This document shows positions 23,247-32,266 of a DNA stretch of 50,962 nucleotides, piece by piece. Origin of the DNA: Nitrosarchaeum sp. (lineage in GTDB: Archaea > Thermoproteota > Nitrososphaeria > Nitrososphaerales > Nitrosopumilaceae); assembly GCA_018334095.1 (NCBI GenBank), contig JAGXTE010000036.1, forward strand, positions 1 through 50,962, written 5' to 3'. The position numbers and the translations under genes were made by a program. Under the pieces are notes generated by a model. It was not told the origin of the DNA and made no database searches. It was given only the letters and a program-made list of their open reading frames with translations. Numbering within the stretch: the first letter of the stretch is position 1; each line of letters starts with the position of its first letter.

Positions 23247-23483
23247 TTGGATGTGACTATTGCTTATGTTATGATTAACTGTGAACTTGGTGCAGAGGAG
23301 ACAATTATGGAGAAATTGCGAGAAATAGAACAAGTTAAGGAAGTGTTTGGAACTATAGGAACTCATGATTTAATGGTAAAACTAGAAGCTGAAAATTTTG
23401 AAAAAATCCGAGATCTCGCTTCAAGGAGCATTCAAAAGATTGAAAAAATTAGAACTATTTCAACACTGATAAAAAAAGAATAA
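23247..23483 (+). CDS. Stand-alone Lrp/AsnC ligand-binding domain
   Basis: A 78-aa protein that consists of the RAM (AsnC C-terminal) domain only: beta-alpha-beta-beta-alpha-beta with the pattern CELGAEETIMEKL, VFGTIGTHDLMVKLEA and SIQKIEKIRTISTLI. It lacks the N-terminal helix-turn-helix. Such single-domain versions form oligomers with full-length Lrp proteins or bind amino acids. It starts at TTG 23247. A small helical ORF follows 15 bases later and may be co-transcribed. Confidence 0.85.
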   Translation: MDVTIAYVMINCELGAEETIMEKLREIEQVKEVFGTIGTHDLMVKLEAENFEKIRDLASRSIQKIEKIRTISTLIKKE

Positions 23484-23498
23484 AGTTAGGTGGACTAA

Positions 23499-23675
23499 AT
23501 GCCTCATGAAAAAAATGACATTGAAAAGTTGATTGACACTATGATAAATAATGGTGATGAATTTGTTCAAAAACTTAAAACCGTTCTACCTGATTCTATT
23601 TCAGAGTCTATGGTTATGTTTCATGAATCTCACGTTGCCAATCTTAAAAAGATTAAAGATTTCCTTAACCAGTAA
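23499..23675 (+). CDS. 58-aa helical hypothetical
   Basis: A small helical soluble protein (IEKLIDTMINNGDEFVQKL; HVANLKKIKDFLNQ) without cysteines, 15 bases after the RAM-domain gene. It may be a partner of that protein. No family is recognised. Confidence 0.6.
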   Translation: MPHEKNDIEKLIDTMINNGDEFVQKLKTVLPDSISESMVMFHESHVANLKKIKDFLNQ

Positions 23676-23732
23676 TTTTTCTGCTAATAATTTGTACTAT
23701 ATGCTTTTTAATCATTAATTGTACGTTTTACT

Positions 23733-24107
23733 ATGACTAGATCTCGTACCATTACCATTCCTATTAATAAAAAGACAAGTTATGCATTTGATGCCATTTT
23801 GAATGCTCCTCCAAAAATGATGCCTGATGCAAAAATGTCTTCTGACGGTTGGTGGTCTTTTTCAACTCCTAGAGGAAATGCTAGATTGAAATTTAAGGAA
23901 AACCGTTCACTTGGAATTCTAGACCATGTTTTCATTGATCAAGATTCTCAATGGAATGTTCCAATGCGAATAGTCTCAAGCGGTGAAGACTCTGAAATTG
24001 TGATTACTTTGATAAAGCCTGATGAATTGACTGACGAACAGTTTGATAATCGTATGATAGAAATCGAACAGGTGTTTGAAAATATGAAAAAAATCATAGA
24101 GATGTAA
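23733..24107 (+). CDS. Conserved 124-aa protein, possibly SRPBCC-like
   Basis: The pattern begins ITIPINKKTSYAFDAILNAP and has WWSFSTPRGNARLKF, then beta strands with DHVFID, WNVPMRI and EIVITLI, and ends in a long helix (FDNRMIEIEQVFENMKKII). This alternation fits the helix-grip (SRPBCC/START) fold that binds hydrophobic ligands. It is an inference from secondary-structure pattern; no exact family is named. A TATA-like element lies upstream. Confidence 0.6.
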   Translation: MTRSRTITIPINKKTSYAFDAILNAPPKMMPDAKMSSDGWWSFSTPRGNARLKFKENRSLGILDHVFIDQDSQWNVPMRIVSSGEDSEIVITLIKPDELTDEQFDNRMIEIEQVFENMKKIIEM

Positions 24108-24187
24108 AATTTATCATATGTTTTTGATATTGAGCACAGATAAAGAATCAAAGTTAAATATAATTTTTGTAAGTAGAGTCTGAGATA

Positions 24188-24274
24188 ATGCCCTACGAAG
24201 AAGTGTATTTCCAACGATTAGAAGAAGACGGTCTTGAAGAATTCCAAGAACCATCATTAACTAATCAAAACTAA
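24188..24274 (+). CDS. 28-aa acidic peptide
   Basis: A short acidic ORF (YEEVYFQRLEEDGLEEFQEP) with an upstream AATCAAAGTTAAATATAATTT element 25-40 bases before the ATG, like archaeal BRE/TATA. The promoter supports expression. The function is unknown. Confidence 0.5.
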   Translation: MPYEEVYFQRLEEDGLEEFQEPSLTNQN

Positions 24275-24292
24275 TCTTATTTTTTGTATTTA

Positions 24293-24619
24293 TCAATTAT
24301 CTGATTTTTTATCGCTTCCAGGACCTACCATGTCTTCTGGTCTGACTTCATTATCCCATTTACCTCTAATCCCTTTGATCAATGCTATGATGCCTGCAAC
24401 AATCAATGCTAAAACAAGCCCAAAAAATAAGACCTGATCAAATATCTTAAATGAACAATTTATTGGGATGGGATTTGGTCCTGAATCATAATCATAACAA
24501 TCTCCAAATTCAGTTGCCTCGATGTTTGCTGTTTGATAATTGCCTCCGAATACCCCTAAGATCAAAAATCCTGCAAAAATAAGTCCCACTGATAAAATGA
24601 TAAAACGCATATCGCTCAT
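24293..24619 (-). CDS. 108-aa two-span membrane protein
   Basis: It has a first membrane helix (about 6-26), an extracellular loop with two cysteines (CYDYDSGPNPIPINC) likely to form a disulfide, a second helix (about 65-87) and a polar charged tail. A BRE/TATA-like AAATCAAAGCGTAAATA is upstream on the minus strand. The role is unknown. Confidence 0.7.
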   Translation of the reverse strand: MSDMRFIILSVGLIFAGFLILGVFGGNYQTANIEATEFGDCYDYDSGPNPIPINCSFKIFDQVLFFGLVLALIVAGIIALIKGIRGKWDNEVRPEDMVGPGSDKKSDN

Positions 24620-24671
24620 GATCTTAATTTTATGATATCCTATTTACGCTTTGATTTAATTTTTACTAGTG

Positions 24672-25121
24672 CTATTTTTCTAATAATACTTTTAGATTTT
24701 TAAGCGATGCCTCATAGAACGTTCCCATAAATTTTACAAAGTCTGTGAATTGTTTTGATGTCATCTTTTTGCTATTAACATATGACTGCCATGTTATCTG
24801 AGTAGCGTTCTTGTTTTTTGCATTAATGGAAATTGTTGCAACATATGCTCTTAGAGGTAAGCCTTCAGTTGCAATATACGTAAAATACTCGCTTTCTTTC
24901 CATGCCACAATATGCTCTTCAATTGTATTGCCATCTTCAAATGTAATTTTTCTTATGGCGCCCACGTTTCTCTTCTTTTTTGACAAATATGTTGTTTTTT
25001 TAACATCAATTACCCATAATGGAAGCCCAACAATATTGCTGATTTTTCTCCATACCTTCTCTTTACTTGCTTTAACTAAAATGGATTTTTTTACTGTATT
25101 TGTATGAAATGATTTTTTCAT
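24672..25121 (-). CDS. SRPBCC-family protein
   Basis: A 149-aa protein with the polyketide-cyclase-like SRPBCC pattern: KKSILVKASKEKVWRKISNIVGLPLWV, a set of strands (IRKITFEDG, TIEEHIVAW, YFTYIA), ATQITWQSY and a long C-terminal helix (FVKFMGTFYEASLKNL). These proteins hold hydrophobic ligands in a helix-grip cavity. It is monocistronic and divergent from the coiled-coil gene at 25208. The ligand is unknown. Confidence 0.8.
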   Translation of the reverse strand: MKKSFHTNTVKKSILVKASKEKVWRKISNIVGLPLWVIDVKKTTYLSKKKRNVGAIRKITFEDGNTIEEHIVAWKESEYFTYIATEGLPLRAYVATISINAKNKNATQITWQSYVNSKKMTSKQFTDFVKFMGTFYEASLKNLKVLLEK

Positions 25122-25207
25122 AGTTTTTATGATAATTGTTTGTATTTTTGTATATCTTTAAATTTTATTTCTTTAACATATTTAATCCCAATAAAACAAT
25201 CACCCTT

Positions 25208-26479
25208 ATGGTCTTTGGATGGGGTAAGAAGAAAGAAGTGCAATCTGAAGAAATCCCTGCAGAAAAACAAATTCCATTGTCTGAAGTATCAAAAATTGTA
25301 CAAAAAATGCTTGAATTAAGAACTAATCAAATTTTGAATGATATAAAATCTATCAGAGATAATACAGAACCCCTGATCAGTGATCTAATTTCAATTGGAA
25401 ACACGCTTGAAAAAGATAATCTCCAAGTTGATGATATCGATAAACACATTCGAATTATCGTAGTTAGAGGTAAGCAACAAGTAATTGACATGATAAAAAA
25501 GGATGCAAATCATTTGCCAAAAATTAATTCATTTGATGATGTGGAAAACATGCACACTGTATTGAATCAAATGTTAAAAAAAATTGGAGATGTTTTAGGA
25601 AGACAAACCAGAGTCATTCACATTTTTGCAAAAAAATATGCTGAAAAATTAAAGGATATCTTGCAAAAAATGAACGCAAATAATATTGAAATTCAACAAT
25701 TACTTAAAAACTACAATCGTACAAAATCCATTTCTGCAGAAATTACAGGTTCATTACAAGAAATTGATAATTTAGAAGATGATATCGTCAAAAAAGAACA
25801 TAGAATAACTGAAATTAAAAATCACATTAATTCACTACACACTAAAATAACTAACTATGAGGATTCAATAAAAAAAATACACTCTTCTGAAAAATACCTG
25901 CAATTTTTAGAGTTACAGAAAGTTTTAGATTCGTTTTCTGGTGAAAAAAATCAATTAAAAAACGAAATTAATTCCCAATTTACAAAAATTTCTAGACCTC
26001 TCAGTAGATATGAACACGTGTCTTCAATGGAAAAAGAACAAAAAATTCTCTTGTCTAAATTAATTGAAGATCCTTTTGGTGTATTGATTCCAAAAAATAA
26101 GGATTCAATAATACTTATTTTAGAAAATGTTCGAAAGGGTATCTCTTCTGGTTCCATATCTGTTAAGGATGTTGAAAAGTCATTTTCTTATTTGACTGAA
26201 ATTGAAGAGGCGCTTGCTGGATACATTGCGCAAGTCTCTGATTTTACTGAAAAACGTCAAAAGATTGAAAATCAAATATCTGCAGTTCGATCTGATGATC
26301 TAACAGAACTTACGCACAACTTACAACATGCTACTTCTGATAAGGATGATTCTGAATCAAAAATAGATATCATCACGTCAGAATTAAATGAAGAACGTTC
26401 CACCATCTCTAAACTGATATCTGAAATCGAAGTTAAACTAAGAGAATTTTCTAATACTGTTTATGTAATTGCTAGATGA
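25208..26479 (+). CDS. Long coiled-coil protein (424 aa)
   Basis: From ATG 25208 (MVFGWGKKK) the protein is nearly all helical, with long coiled-coil stretches (about 120-260 and 340-410) broken by a globular central part (about 270-330, DPFGVLIP-NKDSIILILE). The upstream ORF extension is hydrophobic and AT-rich and is treated as untranslated. There is no ATPase Walker motif, so it is not an SMC or Rad50. It may be a scaffold for division or chromosome handling. The family is not recognised. Confidence 0.75.
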   Translation: MVFGWGKKKEVQSEEIPAEKQIPLSEVSKIVQKMLELRTNQILNDIKSIRDNTEPLISDLISIGNTLEKDNLQVDDIDKHIRIIVVRGKQQVIDMIKKDANHLPKINSFDDVENMHTVLNQMLKKIGDVLGRQTRVIHIFAKKYAEKLKDILQKMNANNIEIQQLLKNYNRTKSISAEITGSLQEIDNLEDDIVKKEHRITEIKNHINSLHTKITNYEDSIKKIHSSEKYLQFLELQKVLDSFSGEKNQLKNEINSQFTKISRPLSRYEHVSSMEKEQKILLSKLIEDPFGVLIPKNKDSIILILENVRKGISSGSISVKDVEKSFSYLTEIEEALAGYIAQVSDFTEKRQKIENQISAVRSDDLTELTHNLQHATSDKDDSESKIDIITSELNEERSTISKLISEIEVKLREFSNTVYVIAR

Positions 26480-26483
26480 ATAA

Positions 26484-26669
26484 TCATTCTGAAATGAATT
26501 TGTCGCATCCTGATGTGCATGGTTTATTCATAACTCCTTCACATTTTTCTAATTCATTATGTGCTATCCTTTGATGCCCACAGATTCGACATTTCATTCT
26601 AAAATATTCGATAATCTTACTGTATGGAACATCTAATGAGGCAATTTTTGACGATATGTTGTCATCCAT
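26484..26669 (-). CDS. 61-aa zinc-binding protein
   Basis: CRICGHQRIAH (about 27-37) and C-GV---PCTSGCDKF supply Cys and His ligands, similar to the zinc knuckles in small thaumarchaeal regulatory proteins. The N-terminal 25 residues are helical. Its stop is five bases from the end of the convergent coiled-coil gene. The function is unknown. Confidence 0.65.
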   Translation of the reverse strand: MDDNISSKIASLDVPYSKIIEYFRMKCRICGHQRIAHNELEKCEGVMNKPCTSGCDKFISE

Positions 26670-26760
26670 TATGTTTTACATTTTGATATTCTTTAATTCC
26701 CCAAAAAAGAGTTTCTAATTGTAAATTCTAAATTTAATTAGATCTAAACTACATACTATC

Positions 26761-27159
26761 ATGTTGTTTAAAAAGAAAAAAATTGAAAGACAGGTTTCTT
26801 TAGAAAAAAAAGTTTTAGACAGTATTTTGTCTTATTGCCAAATGAAACATCCAAATGAAGGAATTCTTATTTTAAAAGGCAAATCAAAACAAGGACATGT
26901 TATGATTGATGGTTTAGTGATTCCACCCTTTAATTATTCTGGCCCTACTTTTGCCGGTTTTCCACACTCTTTTCTGCCCTTTGATATGAGTTATGTGGGA
27001 GTAGTTCATTCACACCCAAGTGGCTCTGCGGAACCATCAGTTACTGATCTTCATAATTTTTTTGGTTTGGTATCTATAATTGTTCAATCACCATACGGGG
27101 ATAATGATGTCTTTGCTTGGGATAGTGGTGGAAACCCTGTACCGCTTTCTATTGTATAA
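26761..27159 (+). CDS. JAMM/MPN-domain metalloprotease
   Basis: A 132-aa single JAB1/MPN domain. The zinc and catalytic set is complete: Glu33, His83-x-His85, Ser93 and Asp96 in HSHP-x6-SVTD. JAMM enzymes cut isopeptide or peptide bonds of ubiquitin-like modifiers; archaeal ones process SAMP-type proteins. No ubiquitin-like or E1 gene is in the window, so the substrate is not indicated. It starts at ATG 26761 with a basic N-terminus. Confidence 0.88.
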   Translation: MLFKKKKIERQVSLEKKVLDSILSYCQMKHPNEGILILKGKSKQGHVMIDGLVIPPFNYSGPTFAGFPHSFLPFDMSYVGVVHSHPSGSAEPSVTDLHNFFGLVSIIVQSPYGDNDVFAWDSGGNPVPLSIV

Positions 27160-27231
27160 ATCAGATTCCTAAAAAAAATACAAAAAACACTGACAAAACT
27201 TTATAAGTATTTTGAATGTAATTTTGTTGAA

Positions 27232-27546
27232 TTGTTTAGTTATAAGACTTATCTGATCTTCTTGTTTGCCTCACTGGGTATTAGTATTGGGTTGCAAATG
27301 ATTCTGCCATTCCCTTACGGTCTAGGTGCAGCTTTGGCAATTTTCATAGCATTTCCAATGTTGCTAAGAAGACGATATATGAGTCGTATGAAGGGATATG
27401 GCGATTCTGGAAGTGGTGGCGGTGGATTCTTTGGAATGAATTCTGGAGGTACAAGTGTACGATACGTGTGTTTAGTTTGCAATAACAAACACAAAGGTGG
27501 AACATGTCCTAGATGTGGTTCTAAAATGCAACGTGCTGATTTCTAA
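27232..27546 (+). CDS. Membrane protein with C-terminal zinc ribbon
   Basis: A 104-aa protein from TTG 27232 with two membrane helices (about 7-28 and 33-45), a Gly-rich spacer (SGSGGGGFFG) and a zinc ribbon CLVCNNKHKGGTCPRCGSK. Such proteins often sit with membrane-linked proteolysis or secretion components. The next gene starts at 27548, one base after this stop (TAAAATG), so they are co-transcribed. Confidence 0.75.
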   Translation: MFSYKTYLIFLFASLGISIGLQMILPFPYGLGAALAIFIAFPMLLRRRYMSRMKGYGDSGSGGGGFFGMNSGGTSVRYVCLVCNNKHKGGTCPRCGSKMQRADF

Positions 27547-27547
27547 A

Positions 27548-27865
27548 ATGTCCTTAAATGAACTTAGAAAAAAAGTCTTATATCAAAATTCTATTGAAGT
27601 CTGGATTGGATTAAGCAAAGAAAAAAACATAGATTGGGCTGATACTGAAAATTACAAAAAATTTATTGCTTTTCTTTTAAAAAATAATCTAAACATGAAA
27701 CAAATGTCAATATGTTTTGATGAATCCGATAAAGCATCTGAAGGGGGTCATAGCAAAAAAGTATTTGCAAACAAATTAGCAGCAATAAATGATGAAAATT
27801 CTGCATGCTACTCCATAAAATTAAATGATAATGCTATCGAATTAATTCGAAAATTTAATCTCTAA
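27548..27865 (+). CDS. 105-aa soluble hypothetical
   Basis: From ATG 27548, directly after the zinc-ribbon membrane protein. It is an alpha/beta protein (IEVWIGLSKEKNIDWAD, MKQMSICFDESDKA) with no known motif. The longer frame upstream lies inside the previous gene and is not used. It ends two bases before the convergent DppC stop. Confidence 0.6.
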   Translation: MSLNELRKKVLYQNSIEVWIGLSKEKNIDWADTENYKKFIAFLLKNNLNMKQMSICFDESDKASEGGHSKKVFANKLAAINDENSACYSIKLNDNAIELIRKFNL

Positions 27866-27867
27866 TA

Positions 27868-29235
27868 CTATCGTTTTAACTTTGGATTAACAATAGAATC
27901 TAAAGCATTTCCTATAAAGACAAAAGCAAGTCCTGTTACTGCAATCATCACCCCTGGAGGTAATATCCACCACCACAATCCTCTGGATGCTGCACCATAC
28001 ACATTAGCATCATGCAAAATTTGACCCCATGTTGGAAAAGATGGATCGCCTAATCCTAGAAAACTTAATCCTGCCTCTGTAGTGATTGCAGCAGGCACCG
28101 ATATAGCTATACTGGCAAAAGCATATGGCAATAACTGTGGCAAAATATGTCTTAATACAATTTTTGAATCAGTCTGTCCCATCATGGTTGCAGCTTCGAC
28201 ATACCCTCTAGTTTTGATTTGCAAAGACATGCTTCTTGCAACTTTTGCTATTCCTACCCAACCAAATACCATCAAAAATCCTACCAACACGAAAATACTG
28301 TTGCTAATAGTAACTGATAGGATAATCAGGAAAGGAAGTGCTGGCAGTGCATAGATTACATCGTTAAATCTCATCATTACTTCGTCTGTTTTTTTGCCTC
28401 TGTAACCTGCATAAACTCCGTAAAGTAAACCTAATACAACTGATGCAATAGATACAACAAGTCCTATGAAAAGTGCCAAAGGAGTTCCCCACAGTAAACC
28501 TACTGCCAAATCTCTTCTCAGCTCATCTGTTCCCATTATACCAAATGCCTTGCCCCCTATGATTAGTTTGGAATCTTGAATTTTATTTTCTGAATTATTG
28601 CCGTACATCTTTATCAAAAAAACATAATTTCCTTTTAGAGGCTCTTGTTTTTCTGTTTTAGAAAAAACAATATCTTCTGCAGATAAATTATCTAAAGAAA
28701 ATGAAAACTTGCTTGATTGCAGAATAAGGTTTTTTTTAATTGAATCATCTGTTGAAAATATCCTTTCACTATGGATGGAATTAGAATCTAAATTTGGCAA
28801 AGACGTTGATAATAATTTTAGATGAATTCCATCAGGTCGTATTATGTCCATCTGTAGTAATGTTGACCCTGAATATTTTGCAGAAAATTCGTAGATGAAA
28901 TCATTTGGAAAATCATCATAGTCAAAATTTATTCCAAATTGATGATACGTAACTGATATGTTTTCTGCATTATCATAGTTTATTTTTGGTGATTCTAAAA
29001 TTTTATGTTCTGGAATCTTTTCACTCAAAAACAAGTTAACCCAAACTGGAATTGCAACTTTTGGATATGAAATCCAGCTTCCTGGATTATTCCATTCTTT
29101 AAAAGTCTCCACTGGAATTGTAATTACTGCTATGATTGACGTTAAAATTAAAATTGATAGTATGACAATTCCTGCAATTCCTATTTTGTTTTTAAAAAAT
29201 TCCTCTTTGATTTCTGTTGGGGTGACACTACTCAT
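27868..29235 (-). CDS. DppC-type ABC permease with large extracytoplasmic insert
   Basis: A 455-aa inner-membrane permease of the peptide/nickel ABC family. The C-terminal part has the GTDELRRDL motif, five or more membrane helices and the EAA loop EAATMMGQTDSKIVLRHILP that docks the ATPase. Between TM1 (about 18-40) and this part lies a ~170-residue extracellular domain, well beyond the ~290 aa usual for DppC. It overlaps the DppB gene by four bases. No binding protein or ATPase gene is adjacent. Confidence 0.9.
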   Translation of the reverse strand: MSSVTPTEIKEEFFKNKIGIAGIVILSILILTSIIAVITIPVETFKEWNNPGSWISYPKVAIPVWVNLFLSEKIPEHKILESPKINYDNAENISVTYHQFGINFDYDDFPNDFIYEFSAKYSGSTLLQMDIIRPDGIHLKLLSTSLPNLDSNSIHSERIFSTDDSIKKNLILQSSKFSFSLDNLSAEDIVFSKTEKQEPLKGNYVFLIKMYGNNSENKIQDSKLIIGGKAFGIMGTDELRRDLAVGLLWGTPLALFIGLVVSIASVVLGLLYGVYAGYRGKKTDEVMMRFNDVIYALPALPFLIILSVTISNSIFVLVGFLMVFGWVGIAKVARSMSLQIKTRGYVEAATMMGQTDSKIVLRHILPQLLPYAFASIAISVPAAITTEAGLSFLGLGDPSFPTWGQILHDANVYGAASRGLWWWILPPGVMIAVTGLAFVFIGNALDSIVNPKLKR

Positions 29236-30284
29236 CCTACTCTCACTCTCGGATCAAAGTACCCATACAGTAAATCTGCAATAAAGATACTAATCAGGAA
29301 AAAAACTGTCAAGATGTAAGTGGCACCAATAATTATTGGCAGATCCATTACTGTAATTGCTTCAAAATATAATCTACCCATGCCTGGCCAGTCAAAAACA
29401 GCCTCAGTGATTATTGCTCCTCCAAGGGATCCTGATAGACTTAATGCAAGAATTGTAACTATTGGAGGGGCTGCATTTTTTAAAGCGTGCGAATAGATTA
29501 TTTTTTTCTGATCAACTCCGATTGTCTTTTTTGCAATTATGAAATCTTCTTGCATAATTCCTACTATGAAATTTCTTACAAGATATGCCCAAGACCCAAA
29601 CCCTATCATTACAATTGTGATTAATGGTAATGCCATGTGGTATAGTAATGAACCGATATAATTTGGATCTGATGATGGAATTAATGGTGTTGCCCTTGCA
29701 GGGAAAATTTGATACACAAATGAAAACAAGAATATCATTAGCATTCCTATCCACCACACGGGAAAACTAGAGCTGATAACTGCAAAACTTGATGTTAGTC
29801 TATCTACTATTGAACCAACTCTGCTTCCTGAAAATGCTCCAAGGAAGATACCGATTACAGAAATTATGATTGTTGCAGTTGTAAACAATAAGATTGTTCG
29901 AGGAAGTTTTTCTAAAATTATTTCTTTGACATCAGATGATCCAGAATCACTAGTTAGAAATGTTGCACGACCAAAGTCTAGAGTAAGTATTTTGTACATT
30001 GTCAATCCTATTCTCTGTGGAGAATACCATGGTTCATCTAACCCTAGAGTTTTGATTCTCTGTTCAATTTGCATTTGAACAAACGATTCAAATTCATCTA
30101 CTGACGAAAAACTTTCTGAAATTTTAGGATTTTCAGTTATCTCAGATCTTACTTGAAACACAACTCCTTGTTTTAAGATACTATCCATGTTTGATCCTAC
30201 TAGAAGAACTGTGATAAGTAGTGTAATCATTAACACTCCAAACATTGTAACTAATCGAGTTCCGACATACCTCTTCAAAGTCAA
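29232..30284 (-). CDS. DppB-type ABC permease
   Basis: A 350-aa permease of the peptide/nickel ABC family with TM1 (about 14-32), an extracellular segment and five further helices. The EAA loop is KKTIGVDQKKIIYSHALKNAAPP. It forms the pore with the DppC partner downstream (four-base overlap). The ATPases and substrate-binding protein must be encoded elsewhere. The substrate could be peptide, nickel or another solute; sequence alone does not say. Confidence 0.9.
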   Translation of the reverse strand: MTLKRYVGTRLVTMFGVLMITLLITVLLVGSNMDSILKQGVVFQVRSEITENPKISESFSSVDEFESFVQMQIEQRIKTLGLDEPWYSPQRIGLTMYKILTLDFGRATFLTSDSGSSDVKEIILEKLPRTILLFTTATIIISVIGIFLGAFSGSRVGSIVDRLTSSFAVISSSFPVWWIGMLMIFLFSFVYQIFPARATPLIPSSDPNYIGSLLYHMALPLITIVMIGFGSWAYLVRNFIVGIMQEDFIIAKKTIGVDQKKIIYSHALKNAAPPIVTILALSLSGSLGGAIITEAVFDWPGMGRLYFEAITVMDLPIIIGATYILTVFFLISIFIADLLYGYFDPRVRVG

Positions 30285-30370
30285 TAACCAGAAATGGTGA
30301 ACTCAGTTTATAATAATTGCAGTAGGTAATTTAAAAAAATTTTAATTTAGTACGAATTTCTATACTTTAT

Positions 30371-30673
30371 ATGGTAAAAAATGACTCGTTTGACCCCGAT
30401 AGGCTCGTATTGACAAAAAATGAAATTCTTGCTTTCTGTGATAAAGTCATAGAAAAATGGAATAAAGAACCAAGTAAAAACGCCAATAATATTTTGGCAA
30501 TGACTGCTGTTAAGGCAAGTATTGTTTGGACTGATGAAGATTCTCTCAAAGCAATATGGAGTGAAATAATCCGTTGGGTTTTTGAATTGCTTTATGAGAA
30601 TGCTCTATCTCAAGGTAAAATTGATGATGTTGATTGGTCTAGCGTTATGAAAAAATTAAAGAATAAAAAATAA
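30371..30673 (+). CDS. 100-aa helical hypothetical
   Basis: A soluble helical protein with many Trp (KWNKE, VWTDED, IWSEIIRWVFEL). There is no metal site, signal or membrane segment. It starts at ATG 30371 and is followed 18 bases later by the SWIM protein, so it may be its partner. No family is recognised. Confidence 0.65.
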   Translation: MVKNDSFDPDRLVLTKNEILAFCDKVIEKWNKEPSKNANNILAMTAVKASIVWTDEDSLKAIWSEIIRWVFELLYENALSQGKIDDVDWSSVMKKLKNKK

Positions 30674-30691
30674 CTGTATTGTAATTATATT

Positions 30692-30931
30692 ATGAGTGCA
30701 AGTACAATACGAAAAGCCAAAAAACTAGTTGAAAGTGGCGGTGTAGTTAAAGTCGATGATGACCTTTATCAAATAAAGTCATCATCTGATCCAGAAAAAT
30801 CTTACTTTGTGACATCTGATACTTGTGAATGTCCTGGATTCAAAAATTTCTACAAATTTCATCATGGTAAGGGTCTAAAAGCAAACTGCTCTCATTTGGA
30901 AGCAATACGAATTTTTAAAGAAAAATCTTAG
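30692..30931 (+). CDS. SWIM zinc-finger protein (79 aa)
   Basis: The CxCx(n)CxH pattern is present as CECPGF (residues about 44-46) and CSHLEA near the end, with a beta hairpin before (LYQIKSSSDPEKSYFVTS). SWIM domains bind DNA or proteins and occur with Rad51/Sws1-type or SNF2 partners. It is a stand-alone domain here. The gene before it, 18 bases upstream, may act with it. An SNF2 helicase lies at 37067. Confidence 0.82.
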   Translation: MSASTIRKAKKLVESGGVVKVDDDLYQIKSSSDPEKSYFVTSDTCECPGFKNFYKFHHGKGLKANCSHLEAIRIFKEKS

Positions 30932-30949
30932 AATTAAAAATAAAAGTTG

Positions 30950-31117
30950 TTATACGCAACAAATGGCTTTTTTGAAACTTTCTGAATCCCTTTCAAAATT
31001 ACATTCTTTGCATACTTGCCAACTTCTTTTTTTCAGTATTGAAAAAGATGCATCATAGCTTACTGAATACATCTTTCCTCCACAAGAGGGGCATTGTAGT
31101 GGTATGTCTATCTTCAT
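30950..31117 (-). CDS. 55-aa zinc-ribbon protein
   Basis: CPSCGG (about 9-12) and CKECNF (about 36-39) form a zinc ribbon; the C-terminus ends CCV. ATG 31117 is preferred over a longer frame to 31171 that adds a Cys-poor hydrophobic segment. It is convergent with the SWIM gene. The function is unknown. Confidence 0.65.
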   Translation of the reverse strand: MKIDIPLQCPSCGGKMYSVSYDASFSILKKRSWQVCKECNFERDSESFKKAICCV

Positions 31118-31180
31118 TGATGGTGTTATTGCATTTTTAATTATAAGGCACGCGTAGAACTGATAAATCATCCATAAAAT

Positions 31181-32266
31181 TTAGTTTTTAGGATTTACTT
31201 GAATAATACGATTCCCGTCTACTACAAATTCTATGATTGTTCCGTTGATGTTTACAAAAAATGATGCTCCGTTATTTCCAACCTCTACGTTCATTCCCGC
31301 GATATTTGTATTGATAGTGTCGTTTTTCTGTTCTATTACCTCTTCTGGTAATTGTTCCGTGCTGTTAATTGGTATGATTATATCTTCTGGCAATATCCCT
31401 TCTTCAGTATTGTATCCAAATTCTTCTATAGTTTGTCTTGAAATGGTAATTTTTTCTAGATACGCTTTATTTGCTTCTTCTTGAGTTCCTCCATTTTCTA
31501 GAATGTTTTTTCTGATTTGCTGTGCTTCATCAAATATGTTTTTGGTGAAATTCATCTGACTCACAATTGTGTCTCTTACTGCAGGATCTAGATTTTTAAC
31601 ATAATCATCATATTTGTATCCTGAAAAAACCCCAGAACCAGGATCTAACTCTTCTATTTCCTTTAAGAGTAACTCCTCTGAAATTCTTGTTTGTTCTTCG
31701 ATGAATTTTTGTTCTTCTAGTATTTTTTCAGCTATCTTCTTTTCTGAAATAAATTCTTGTAATAATTTCTGGTAATGTGAGTATAAAATAAAACCTATAG
31801 GATCTTTTTCAAAATCAGACGATTTTGCATTAAGATATCTTATTGCTTCTGGGGTTGAAAGTTTTTCTTCAATTACTGATGTTGTGGTTAATTCTCCTCT
31901 GACCTGAAATTCTGTATTTGCAATGCCTGTTTTTCCGTCAGGCGAAGTTGCTTTGATGCTAACGATATATGTTCCTGGCATTCTGTCATAGTGGCTAAGT
32001 TGAACCACGTACTCCCCTAGATTGTTTGTGGTTGTAAACAAAGAATCATACTTTGTACTGATATGGACCTGAACATCTTTTACTGGATTTGATGCATGGT
32101 CAGTAATTCTGCCTGAAATTATTGGAGCGTCACCTGGCAGTATCTTTGGATTATCGATGCTAGATTGAATTATGAGGCTCCACAATGCTGCATCTGAGGC
32201 TGGGATGAGCATACTTAATGCAAATATTGAGAATAAACCGATGATGATGGTCTTGTTTTTGAGCAT
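31181..32266 (-). CDS. Secreted protein: beta-sandwich plus helical domain
   Basis: A 361-aa exported protein with a signal peptide (about 5-27, cut near SDA) and a CarboxypepD-regulatory/Ig-like sandwich (about 38-120, ISGRITDHASNPVKDVQVHIS, LGEYVVQL). Next comes a long helical region with a segment ILENGGTQEEANKAY and a C-terminal beta part. The helical segment resembles that of the divergent gene at 32448. It may be an envelope-binding protein. No name is assigned. Confidence 0.72.
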   Translation of the reverse strand: MLKNKTIIIGLFSIFALSMLIPASDAALWSLIIQSSIDNPKILPGDAPIISGRITDHASNPVKDVQVHISTKYDSLFTTTNNLGEYVVQLSHYDRMPGTYIVSIKATSPDGKTGIANTEFQVRGELTTTSVIEEKLSTPEAIRYLNAKSSDFEKDPIGFILYSHYQKLLQEFISEKKIAEKILEEQKFIEEQTRISEELLLKEIEELDPGSGVFSGYKYDDYVKNLDPAVRDTIVSQMNFTKNIFDEAQQIRKNILENGGTQEEANKAYLEKITISRQTIEEFGYNTEEGILPEDIIIPINSTEQLPEEVIEQKNDTINTNIAGMNVEVGNNGASFFVNINGTIIEFVVDGNRIIQVNPKN

